Positions 8,184-15,252 of a DNA stretch of 49,357 nt are shown here, in pieces. The position numbers were made by a program, and so were the translations under genes. The notes under the pieces are model-generated. The model worked only from the letters and a program-made list of their open reading frames with translations. It did not search any database and was not told where the DNA came from. Within the stretch, counting starts at the first letter, position 1. Every line of letters starts with the position of its first letter. The stretch spans positions 7,151 through 56,507 of the forward strand of contig PMMR01000049.1 of NCBI GenBank assembly GCA_003162175.1, in the 5' to 3' direction. This DNA comes from Candidatus Methanoflorens crillii (GTDB lineage: Archaea > Halobacteriota > Bog-38 > Methanoflorentales > Methanoflorentaceae).

Positions 8184-8870
8184 ATGGATATTATCTTTGC
8201 AATGGACATTCGAGGCGGAGTCGTCGTTAGAGGCTACAGAGGCGATCGAGAACGATATGAGCCCATTGAACGCCATAGTAAGATCTGCACGACATCAGAT
8301 CCGCTAAATGTCGTTGACGCCATTAAGCCGAGGAGGACGTACATCGCGGATCTCGATCGGATCCTCGGTTCGGGCAGCAACTCACTCATTATCCAACGCA
8401 TAGGCACACGCACAAAAACCCTCATCGACATAGGTATCCGGCGGCTCGATGACGTCCGGGAAGCCGAGCGAATCGGTGATACAGCGATAATTGGCACCGA
8501 AACGGGACGCCTCGACGTGATTCGAGCAGCTCAATCGATGCGGATCGCCGTTAGCATTGATTTGAAGGAGGGGAGTGCAGTGTCGCCCGATCCAGCACTT
8601 TCCGGAGATCCTCTCGGGGTTATCGAGAAGATGAACCTCTACAAGATGAGCGAACTAATCGTGCTGAACATCAATCTCGTGGGAACGAAGCACGGGGTCG
8701 ACTTTGATTTTATAGAGAGGGTGATCGACGTTTCGGGACATCCAATTGTCGTCGCTGGCGGAATAAAGAACAGTGAAGACTTGGATACGCTCGAAGATCT
8801 CGGGGCTGCAGGCGTGATTCTCTCGACGGCGATTCACGAAGAGATAATCCCGGTCGATCTCGTCCGATAG
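8184..8870 (+). CDS. HisA/HisF-family TIM-barrel protein
   Basis: The 228-residue product resembles HisA, the ProFAR isomerase of histidine synthesis. It starts IIFAMDIRGGVVVRGYRG, like the HisA Asp8 strand, has a second half with VSIDLKEG, and ends with a phosphate-binding VVAGGIKNSEDL...GAAGVIL pattern. It belongs to the archaeal HisA-like paralogues (I recall TIGR00734) rather than to HisA proper: the canonical HisA catalytic loops are altered and no his genes are near. GAGGAGTG at 8171-8178 fixes ATG 8184 as the start. The true reaction is unknown; a sugar-phosphate isomerisation or aldol step would suit the fold. Confidence 0.75.
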   Translation: MDIIFAMDIRGGVVVRGYRGDRERYEPIERHSKICTTSDPLNVVDAIKPRRTYIADLDRILGSGSNSLIIQRIGTRTKTLIDIGIRRLDDVREAERIGDTAIIGTETGRLDVIRAAQSMRIAVSIDLKEGSAVSPDPALSGDPLGVIEKMNLYKMSELIVLNINLVGTKHGVDFDFIERVIDVSGHPIVVAGGIKNSEDLDTLEDLGAAGVILSTAIHEEIIPVDLVR

Positions 8871-8897
8871 AGAACAAAAAACAAAAAAAGACGATCA
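8871..8897 (-). terminator. T-rich terminator after glnA
   Basis: Downstream of the glnA stop, the minus strand reads CTTTTTTTGTTTTTTG at about 8877-8892, preceded by a GCGGA...TCCGC inverted repeat at about 8899-8926. T-rich tracts of this kind end archaeal transcripts. It also lies directly after the convergent HisA-like gene. Confidence 0.55.
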
Positions 8898-8937
8898 GAG
8901 CGGAAAAGCCCGCCAGTTCTCCGCCCCAAAACGCTCT

Positions 8938-10269
8938 TTACAAGACTGGCAGGTACCGTCCGATCTCGTACTCCGACACCTGGATGCGATACTCATCCCA
9001 CTCTTTCTTTTTGAGTTGGATGAAGCGGTCAAAGACGTGATTGCCAAGTGCGCGTCGCACGAGTTCAGAGTTCTCGGTCTCTTTTATGGCGAGTCCCAAA
9101 TTCTCGGGGAGTGAGCCAATGCCATGCGCATCGAGCTGTTGCGGCGTCATTTTGAAGATGTCCTTCTCGACGGGGTCAGGGAGGTCGTAGCCCTTTTCCA
9201 TTCCGTCGAGCCCGCTTGCGAGCATTACCGCAAAGGCAAGGTAGGGATTACAGGCCGGATCGGGGCAACGCAGTTCTACCCTCGTCGCGAGCTCATTTCC
9301 GGGCTTATACATTGGCACTCTTATCAGTGCGGATCTATTTCGCCGCGCCCACGAGATGTAAACAGGCGCTTCATAGCCGGGGACGAGTCGCTTGTACGAG
9401 TTGACCCATTGGCTCATGACGAGACAGAATTCGTTCACGTGCTTCAACTGGCCGGCAATAAAGCCTTTACCCTGCTCTGACAGGTGGTACATGTCATTGG
9501 GGTCGAAAAATGCATTCTTCTTTCCCCTAAACAGTGATTGATGCGTATGCATGCCGCTTCCGTTCTCACCGAGTATGGGCTTCGGCATGAACGTGGCATA
9601 GTAGCCTGCCCGGAGCGCGATCTCCTTAACAACGAGGCGGTACGTCATGACGCTGTCGGACATGGTCAAAGCGTCCGTGTAACGGAGATCAATCTCGTGT
9701 TGGCTAGGGCCAACCTCGTGGTGACTATACTCGACGTGAATGCCCATGTCTTGCAGCGCAAATATCGTGTCTCTCCGAAGATCAGTCGCCTGATCCAAAG
9801 GGGTAAGATCGAAGTACCCGCCGGTATCAATGATATCGGCGCATTGATTGTTTGCAAAATAGAAATACTCAAGTTCCGGCCCAATGTTGAATGTCAGGCC
9901 TTTCTTCTCTGCTCGCTGGAGATTTCTTTTGAGGACGTACCTAGGGTCTCCCTCATAAGGCTTCCCCGACGGTTCAAGAACGTCACAGATGATTCGCGCG
10001 ACGCCCTTTTCTTTTGGCCGCCAGGGCAATATCGCAAAGGTGCTGGGATCCGGCTTCGCAATCATATCTGACTCCTCAATCGTTTGATAGCCAATGATTG
10101 AGGAGCCATCGAAGCCCATTCCTTCATCGAGAGCCCCTTCAAGCTCGTCGCTTGTTATTGCAAAGCTTTTCAGAGCGCCGAGGATGTCCGTAAACCAGAG
10201 TCGAATGAACTTTATGCCATGTTCTTCGACTTGGGCTACAACATAGTCTTTGTCCTTCGTTTCTGCCAT
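8938..10269 (-). CDS. glnA: Glutamine synthetase type I (GSI-alpha)
   Basis: The 443-residue enzyme makes glutamine from glutamate, ammonia and ATP. Characteristic segments include MGFDGSSIIGY near residue 51, a metal-ligand Glu in NIGPELEYF, HHEVGPSQHEID, the glutamate-binding NGSGMHTHQS and a C-terminal region with RVELRCPDPACNPYLAFA. The length is that of GSI-alpha, without the insertion of adenylylated GSI-beta enzymes, so it is unlikely to be controlled by adenylylation. Control is probably transcriptional through the operator at 10299-10312 and the adjacent nrpR. It has its own promoter. Confidence 0.97.
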   Translation of the reverse strand: MAETKDKDYVVAQVEEHGIKFIRLWFTDILGALKSFAITSDELEGALDEGMGFDGSSIIGYQTIEESDMIAKPDPSTFAILPWRPKEKGVARIICDVLEPSGKPYEGDPRYVLKRNLQRAEKKGLTFNIGPELEYFYFANNQCADIIDTGGYFDLTPLDQATDLRRDTIFALQDMGIHVEYSHHEVGPSQHEIDLRYTDALTMSDSVMTYRLVVKEIALRAGYYATFMPKPILGENGSGMHTHQSLFRGKKNAFFDPNDMYHLSEQGKGFIAGQLKHVNEFCLVMSQWVNSYKRLVPGYEAPVYISWARRNRSALIRVPMYKPGNELATRVELRCPDPACNPYLAFAVMLASGLDGMEKGYDLPDPVEKDIFKMTPQQLDAHGIGSLPENLGLAIKETENSELVRRALGNHVFDRFIQLKKKEWDEYRIQVSEYEIGRYLPVL

Positions 10270-10298
10270 GGAAAAACTCCTGTTCGTAATTCTCGGTA

Positions 10299-10312
10299 GG
10301 AAATTACGTTCC
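10299..10312 (-). promoter_or_regulatory. Predicted NrpR operator of glnA, GGAA-N6-TTCC
   Basis: GGAAATTACGTTCC fits the palindrome GGAA-N6-TTCC known for NrpR in Methanococcus maripaludis. The TATA element on the minus strand (GTTTATATTT, about 10329-10338) places the transcription start near 10307, inside the site. Bound NrpR would therefore block initiation; 2-oxoglutarate releases NrpR under nitrogen limitation in characterised species. Confidence 0.75.
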
Positions 10313-10410
10313 GCTTTAGGCCGTAATGAAATATAAACATTTCCAGCACGCCAAGATTTGCGGGGAAAGGAGGATCGCAGCGCTACGCGGCATGGTCGAC
10401 TGAGCGGTGT

Positions 10411-11388
10411 TTACAATCGTTGATTAAGGAGCTTCACATCCATGAGAGCTGAGATCGAATGTACTTTCACGGCTATTTCCAGCTCATAAAGTGCCGCCAT
10501 TGGATTTGCTCCGGCGTAATTGTTGATCTCGACAACGTCATTTTCAGCGCAGATTCCAAGCGAACCTTCTTGAATCGGGCTCTCGATCCAGCCGACGATG
10601 CCAGCTTTTTTAGCGTCCTGGAGCAGCTCGATGGATTTTTCAGATGCGATAGCTGGCACGGTTCTAACGTTCGCGAGCACTGTGCCCTTTCCGCTCCGAG
10701 CTGCAGCCAAAATAGAGGTCATTCGTCGTGCGGTGAATATTTGAATCGGGTCGAGCGACGTCCCGCCATATGAGATGAGATCCGTATAGGCGATCGGCTG
10801 GCTGTTGTTGATTGCGAGAAGCCCCCCGTATCTGATGCTAGACGGAATCCCGTGTTTGATCAATATGCCGTCGACGGTCATGCTACACATAGTCACGAGC
10901 CCCACCGCCCCATACGGGATGAAGACGGCACCAACCTTATCCCCCTCCTCTAAAACACGCACGTAGGGGCTAACAGTGTATCCGCTATCTATTGTCTCAG
11001 CTGCCGCTTCTATTGCGACATCGAAGTCATTCTTGTCGATAGTCGCGACATTGACTATGATGTCGCCATTTCTAAGCTTTAAGTCGAAACTCGTCCGGTA
11101 AACCAGCTCGTCGATCCTGGTTATGACAAATCCGACACGATCTCCGACGATCGCTTCATTCAACTCTTTCAGGCCTTTTTCGGTGATGACTCTGCCAGCG
11201 TTACCGATTTTAGTCGTAAAGCCTTTGTAATCAAGCAGCACCAAATAGTGGCGCACGGCGCGTTCTCCTATCGGGTATCCTCGTTGACTTAAGCTTGCGG
11301 AGATCATCCGCGCTCCGATAGCCTCGTCACTTTCGTCGAGAATTCGTAGGATTTCGATTAGCTTTCTCTCTGTCTCGATGTTCGTCAT
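10411..11388 (-). CDS. nrpR: Nitrogen regulator NrpR (one-NRD form)
   Basis: This 325-residue protein has an N-terminal winged helix (about 5-80) and one NRD (DUF128) domain (about 85-325), with the Gly-rich core VFIPYGAVGLVTMCSMTVDG and a second half containing YGGTSLDPIQIF. NrpR represses nitrogen-assimilation genes and releases DNA when 2-oxoglutarate binds. The M. maripaludis protein has two NRDs in one chain; here there is one, as in the NrpRI subunit of Methanosarcina, so a separate NrpRII may exist elsewhere. It lies upstream of glnA on the same strand, 141 bases away, and a matching operator sits between. Confidence 0.88.
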   Translation of the reverse strand: MTNIETERKLIEILRILDESDEAIGARMISASLSQRGYPIGERAVRHYLVLLDYKGFTTKIGNAGRVITEKGLKELNEAIVGDRVGFVITRIDELVYRTSFDLKLRNGDIIVNVATIDKNDFDVAIEAAAETIDSGYTVSPYVRVLEEGDKVGAVFIPYGAVGLVTMCSMTVDGILIKHGIPSSIRYGGLLAINNSQPIAYTDLISYGGTSLDPIQIFTARRMTSILAAARSGKGTVLANVRTVPAIASEKSIELLQDAKKAGIVGWIESPIQEGSLGICAENDVVEINNYAGANPMAALYELEIAVKVHSISALMDVKLLNQRL

Positions 11389-11520
11389 GAAAAGTCGCAG
11401 AACACTTAAGCGCTTATTTGAGCCAGCAGGCCCCCCAGATGCGCTAAAGTATTAAGGGGGCACCTTATTTGTAGTTTTCCGAGTTAATTTCAATACCGAT
11501 AAGCCCCTTCGGATAACTAT

Positions 11521-11608
11521 GGGCTCGTAGGGTAGTGGACTATCCTCTTGGACTTCGGAGCCTTTGTGGAGACATCCAAGAACCTGGGTTCAAATCCCAG
11601 CGGGCCCG
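11521..11608 (+). tRNA. tRNA-Arg(UCG) with a 15-base intron
   Basis: The acceptor stem is GGGCTCG with CGGGCCC, the discriminator is G and no CCA is encoded. The T arm is CTGGG-TTCAAAT-CCCAG. The anticodon stem TTGGA (11548-11552) pairs with TCCAA (11575-11579). The 15 bases at 11559-11573 form an intron at the usual 37/38 position: CTTC (11553-11556) pairs with GGAG (11568-11571), leaving three-base bulges GGA and ACA, an archaeal bulge-helix-bulge. After splicing the loop is CTTCGGA with anticodon TCG, and the mature tRNA is 73 bases. Confidence 0.85.
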
Positions 11609-11652
11609 TCAATCTGCTCTACAAAGAGCAAGCGCCAGCCACAGCGTTTTTG

Positions 11653-12993
11653 TTAATTTCCGAGGCTCATAAGCGGCGCCGGAATCGAACCGCCTCTTTT
11701 GATGAACTTTTTGGAGCTAAATGCGTTGATTGGCACCACAGGCGCAGCCCCGAGCAACCCACCGAACTCAATCAAGTCTCCTTCCTTTCCTACGGGAATA
11801 AGCCGCACACCCGTCGTTTTGTCGTTGATGACCCCGATCGCGCACTCGTCAGCAATTATTCCCGCGATTGTCTCGGCGGGTGTCGCAGAAGGAATGCACA
11901 CCATGTCAAGCCCAACCGAACATACGGACGTCAGTGCCTCAAGTTTCTCAAGCCCGATGGCGCCGACGCGGATTGCTTCAGCCATGCCAGCATCTTCGCT
12001 AACCGGTATGAACGCGCCACTGAGGCCCCCTACGCGTGAAGACGCCATCGCGCCCCCTTTCTTGACCGCATCAGTAAGCATAGCGAGTGCAGCAGTCGTT
12101 CCAGGCGCTCCGCACCGCTCAATCCCCATTGCTTCGATGATCTGTGCGACAGAGTCCCCCTTCTGGGGGGTAGGCGCTAACGAGAGGTCGACAATTCCGA
12201 AATCAACATTCATTCGTGCTGCTATCTCTTTACCTACCAACTCCCCCACGCGAGTTATCTTGAATGCGGCACGTTTGACAACCTCGGCGAGCTCACCGAG
12301 ATCGCAATCTCCCATTCGCTCCACCAAAGCCCTAATGACGCCGGGACCTGATATACCCACGTTCACGACCGATTCGGGTTCGCCTGGACCGTGAAAGGCG
12401 CCGGCCATGAACGGATTATCAGGTGGCGCGTTTGCAAAGGTAACCAAACGGGTGCAAAGCTGCGGATCGATGCGAGCAAGCTCCTTGATGACTCTACCCA
12501 TTCGGAGCGCGGCCTCGATGTTGATGCCCGCTTTGGTCGTAGCGATGTTCACGGAGGCACACACTTTTTCTGTCGTGCTCAATGCCTCCGGAATCGAGCT
12601 CACAAGTGCCTCAGTCCCGATTGTAAAGCCTTTCTGGACGAGGGCCGAGTAGCCACCGATAAAGTCGACGTTCAACTCAGATGCAGCTTCATCCATCGCG
12701 CTTGCAATCAATGGACCAGATTGTGGATGGACGTCGATCAAGGAGCCAATAGGAGTTACCGAGATGCGCTTGTTTACTATCGGCAGCGAATACCGCGCCA
12801 CCGCTCGATCGGCTTCTGAGCGCAGCTTAGATGCGACAGACACGATCCGATCATGCACAGCTTGGGCCATCTGTTCAGGGTCGTCTCGCACGCAGCCCAT
12901 CAAGTTGATGCCTACAGTGACTGTCCGTATGTCGAGATGCTCGTAGAGAATCATGTCGAGCGTTTCGAGTATTTCATCAGCGCTGAAGATCAT
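11653..12993 (-). CDS. UPF0210 (DUF711, PFL-like) family protein
   Basis: The 446-residue protein belongs to UPF0210, a family distantly related to glycyl-radical enzymes by fold only. Typical segments are an N-terminal [21 protein letters not shown], a central [20 protein letters not shown] and a C-terminal [20 protein letters not shown]. The length matches the family, with no truncation. The biochemical role is not known. It is a single gene flanked by two tRNA-Arg genes. An ACT-domain protein is its usual partner in bacteria and archaea, but none is adjacent here. Confidence 0.85.
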   Translation of the reverse strand: MIFSADEILETLDMILYEHLDIRTVTVGINLMGCVRDDPEQMAQAVHDRIVSVASKLRSEADRAVARYSLPIVNKRISVTPIGSLIDVHPQSGPLIASAMDEAASELNVDFIGGYSALVQKGFTIGTEALVSSIPEALSTTEKVCASVNIATTKAGINIEAALRMGRVIKELARIDPQLCTRLVTFANAPPDNPFMAGAFHGPGEPESVVNVGISGPGVIRALVERMGDCDLGELAEVVKRAAFKITRVGELVGKEIAARMNVDFGIVDLSLAPTPQKGDSVAQIIEAMGIERCGAPGTTAALAMLTDAVKKGGAMASSRVGGLSGAFIPVSEDAGMAEAIRVGAIGLEKLEALTSVCSVGLDMVCIPSATPAETIAGIIADECAIGVINDKTTGVRLIPVGKEGDLIEFGGLLGAAPVVPINAFSSKKFIKRGGSIPAPLMSLGN

Positions 12994-13260
12994 AACTTCC
13001 CCTTTTCGCGTAGCGACTATGCGAGCATAGCTACAGCGGGCATTCGCCGAAGATCAACTTAGTCTTTGTGGTGTTTCACGGCGTGCACCGAGATCACCTT
13101 TCAAGTTACACTCGAGCCACCAAAGCCCAGTCGCGAGAAGAGAGACGAACGCTGACTGACGGCGTCCGATTTCGGTTCGGCTAGCGAAAATTCGCCTTGC
13201 CCTGTAAGCGACCAATAACTTCGGAAGCGCTTTTTAAGGCCGCGTGAGATGCAAAGAAAA

Positions 13261-13335
13261 CGGACCCGGAGGGATTTGAACCCTCGACCACCGGCTTAGA
13301 AGGCCGGTGCTATATCCTGACTAAGCCACGGGCCC
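13261..13335 (-). tRNA. tRNA-Arg(UCU)
   Basis: Read on the minus strand, the acceptor is GGGCCCG with CGGGTCC (one G-U pair) and discriminator G. The anticodon stem is CCGGC/GCCGG around loop CTTCTAA, giving anticodon TCT. The T arm is GAGGG-TTCAAAT-CCCTC. No intron and no encoded CCA are present. A TATA-like TTTATAAG on the minus strand near 13362-13369 is the likely promoter. Confidence 0.93.
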
Positions 13336-13573
13336 CTTTTATTCCATGCTAGCAACTCATACTTATAAATGTGTTAAATAGGGCAACTGCGCGACGGGTT
13401 GCTTTCAGTAGCAAGGCTCAGGCCTCTGACGCATCGGTCCTGGCGCAACAGACAACAAAAAAGCACCGGCATGTGCACTCCACGCGAAGCCTTCGTCCTC
13501 CAAGGATCGGAAGGCGCTCTCACGTGAGTCGCAACGTGCACCGAGCCGGGACTAGTTTGAAGCTCAGATCAGT

Positions 13574-13966
13574 TCATCGACCTTCAAAGTGGCATTCTTC
13601 GGCGGTCTCGACTGCGATAATCTTGCCTGGACCTTCGTCCTCAATGCCGCGCAGCCGGCACGTGCGTTCGCGCAGCTCGAGCTGAATCCGGGCCGACATA
13701 ACCTCACGTTCTTCATAGAAGTCACCCACCCGGTGTGAAACTTTTTGCATTGAAATGGTTTTGTTGCGAACGCGCGCTAAAACCCCGGTCGTACCGATCG
13801 CAAGGTCGTGACGACTCGCGTCCGTCACAAACACTTCCTCACTAACGTTAGCTTCGAAAACAATTGGGATGTTATGAGCACTGCGCAACTCAAAAGTTCT
13901 AACGCGCTTCGTGACGAGGTCGTCGATTGACTCTTTTGATATACCGGTCAAAGCTAGATGTCTCAT
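13574..13966 (-). CDS. DUF473-type protein
   Basis: The 130-residue protein begins MRHLALTGISKESIDDL and contains RTFELRSAHNIPIVFEAN and EEVFVTDASRHDLAIGTTGVLA. I recall this pattern as the DUF473 family of methanogens. The sequence could read through from an upstream start, but ATG 13966 lies only four bases after the stop of the preceding gene and matches the family start. No function is established. It is translationally close to the PAC2-type gene, so the two are likely made together. Confidence 0.7.
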   Translation of the reverse strand: MRHLALTGISKESIDDLVTKRVRTFELRSAHNIPIVFEANVSEEVFVTDASRHDLAIGTTGVLARVRNKTISMQKVSHRVGDFYEEREVMSARIQLELRERTCRLRGIEDEGPGKIIAVETAEECHFEGR

Positions 13967-13970
13967 GTGC

Positions 13971-14717
13971 TCACCCGTACATGACCTGCGTTGGTCCTTT
14001 CGTTTCGGCCTGTTCTGCCCCTTGAACCTGCTCGGCAAGCTTGTGCAGCTCTGTTTCGATCTGGTCCGCTTCCTCAACCAGCTTCTTCGTGCTAATGTTC
14101 AAGTTCAATACATTGCTTACCACGTCTATGACGCGAGCTGCTGCGCGTGGATCAGGAGTGGGGCCTTGGGTTTCTCCCAAGAGGCAAAGTGCCGGGAGCT
14201 TGTTAACATGACTCTCATTCATTATGCTTCCGGCGATACCCGAGATACTTCCGGTCACCAAGGTCTCGGTCTTGTCCTTCACGAGACTGAGTTGTTCGGC
14301 GCCAGTTGCGGCCGCATAAACGGTGCGTTCTTCGCGCATCGTGGCGATACCGGCGATCGGTATGTTGAGTTTCGCGTTCAGGCTCTGCGCCCAGCCAATA
14401 ACTGCTTTTCCTATATCATATGCAATCATTGGGTGAATCAGGATATCCGACAGCACTACGATGAAGTTGTTTTGAGGATCTTCGTAGATTCTGACTGGGG
14501 CGTGCGTGAGTCCATCAAAGAGCACGGTAATGGGCGGGAATAGGCGAGATTCGATAGTTCCTATCTGCGTCATTTTGAGCTCGGCTGCTATTTGTGTGGC
14601 CACGATGTTGCCAACGAGGCCGATTCCGGGGAATCCCGCGAGGATTACGGGGCTCTTTGAGCTCACCTCTTGTTCGATAATCATGTCGACGTATTCGTTA
14701 TCAGTTCCGGCTTTCAT
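13971..14717 (-). CDS. Proteasome assembly chaperone (PAC2) family protein
   Basis: This 248-residue protein has the PAC2 family core: an N-terminal PVILAGFPGIGLVGNIVATQIA, then IYEDPQNNFIVVLSDILIHP and the GSISGIAGSIMNE segment. A C-terminal helical region ends in Gln- and Glu-rich sequence. Archaeal members (PbaA/PbaB-like) interact with proteasome alpha subunits, although not all are dedicated assembly factors. A minus-strand TATA element (TTTAAAAAG, about 14746-14754) gives a very short leader. DUF473 follows. Confidence 0.82.
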   Translation of the reverse strand: MKAGTDNEYVDMIIEQEVSSKSPVILAGFPGIGLVGNIVATQIAAELKMTQIGTIESRLFPPITVLFDGLTHAPVRIYEDPQNNFIVVLSDILIHPMIAYDIGKAVIGWAQSLNAKLNIPIAGIATMREERTVYAAATGAEQLSLVKDKTETLVTGSISGIAGSIMNESHVNKLPALCLLGETQGPTPDPRAAARVIDVVSNVLNLNISTKKLVEEADQIETELHKLAEQVQGAEQAETKGPTQVMYG

Positions 14718-14901
14718 AATGTATCAGCGTCCACAATTGCTCACTTTTTAAACAATGACCCATTACTAAGTAAATACTTTATCTATCCATTCCACGACTC
14801 TTCTGGTGATCTCAGAACGGCACCTTGCATAATCGCGTCCTTTGCGGAGCGCATATAAACAATGTGCCGCAAAGAACGTATGGGCCTCACCGCCACAGGT
14901 C

Positions 14902-15231
14902 GTGACTACAATTCAAGAATATGCGTTCAAACGAGGATTCAAGAAGGATGCTAATCAGCGGGTTGTCGAAGCACTCAAAGCTTGCTTCGGCATCGATATT
15001 AACGTGCGCGACGAAGAATACCGCTTAAGCTACGGCGCACTCAAGACGATGACGATAAGTGTGGCTGAGACGTTACTCGTCGATACCGAACCCAGCACCG
15101 GCGTTCCAGAAGCGGTAATGATCGATACGAACGCGCGGTTCCGCTGTTTTCTGGAAAAAGCAACTGGATACACGGCAAAACAGCGTGCAAAAAAGGCTCA
15201 AGAAGCGGTAAAACGCGTTAAAGAGGACTGA
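14902..15231 (+). CDS. Small archaeal protein, probably DUF5611
   Basis: The 109-residue product starts MTTIQEYAFKRGFKKDANQRVVEAL, contains YRLSYGALKTMTI and DTNARFRCFLEKATGYTAKQRAKKA. I recall this as DUF5611, found in methanogens; no function is known. An upstream TTG at 14842 is in frame, but the TATA element CATATAAAC at about 14850-14858 would start transcription near 14880, so the GTG at 14902 is the likelier start. It is a single gene facing the convergent leuS. Confidence 0.65.
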   Translation: MTTIQEYAFKRGFKKDANQRVVEALKACFGIDINVRDEEYRLSYGALKTMTISVAETLLVDTEPSTGVPEAVMIDTNARFRCFLEKATGYTAKQRAKKAQEAVKRVKED

Positions 15232-15252
15232 CCTACTCCTACTCTGCCCGCG

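Noticed and set aside
11521-11608. Reading the tRNA at 11521 as an intron-free tRNA-Pro(CGG) or a tRNA with a long anticodon loop
   Set aside because: Only removal of 15 bases gives a seven-base loop with T33, and the bulge-helix-bulge is perfect for tRNA-Arg(UCG).
11699-12394. A 231-residue plus-strand frame
   Set aside because: It is antisense to the UPF0210 gene and is low-complexity Ser/Pro/Ala, typical of a shadow.
13371-13685. A 104-residue plus-strand frame after tRNA-Arg
   Set aside because: It covers the tRNA promoter and runs antisense into the DUF473 gene; its composition is Arg/Ser/His-rich.
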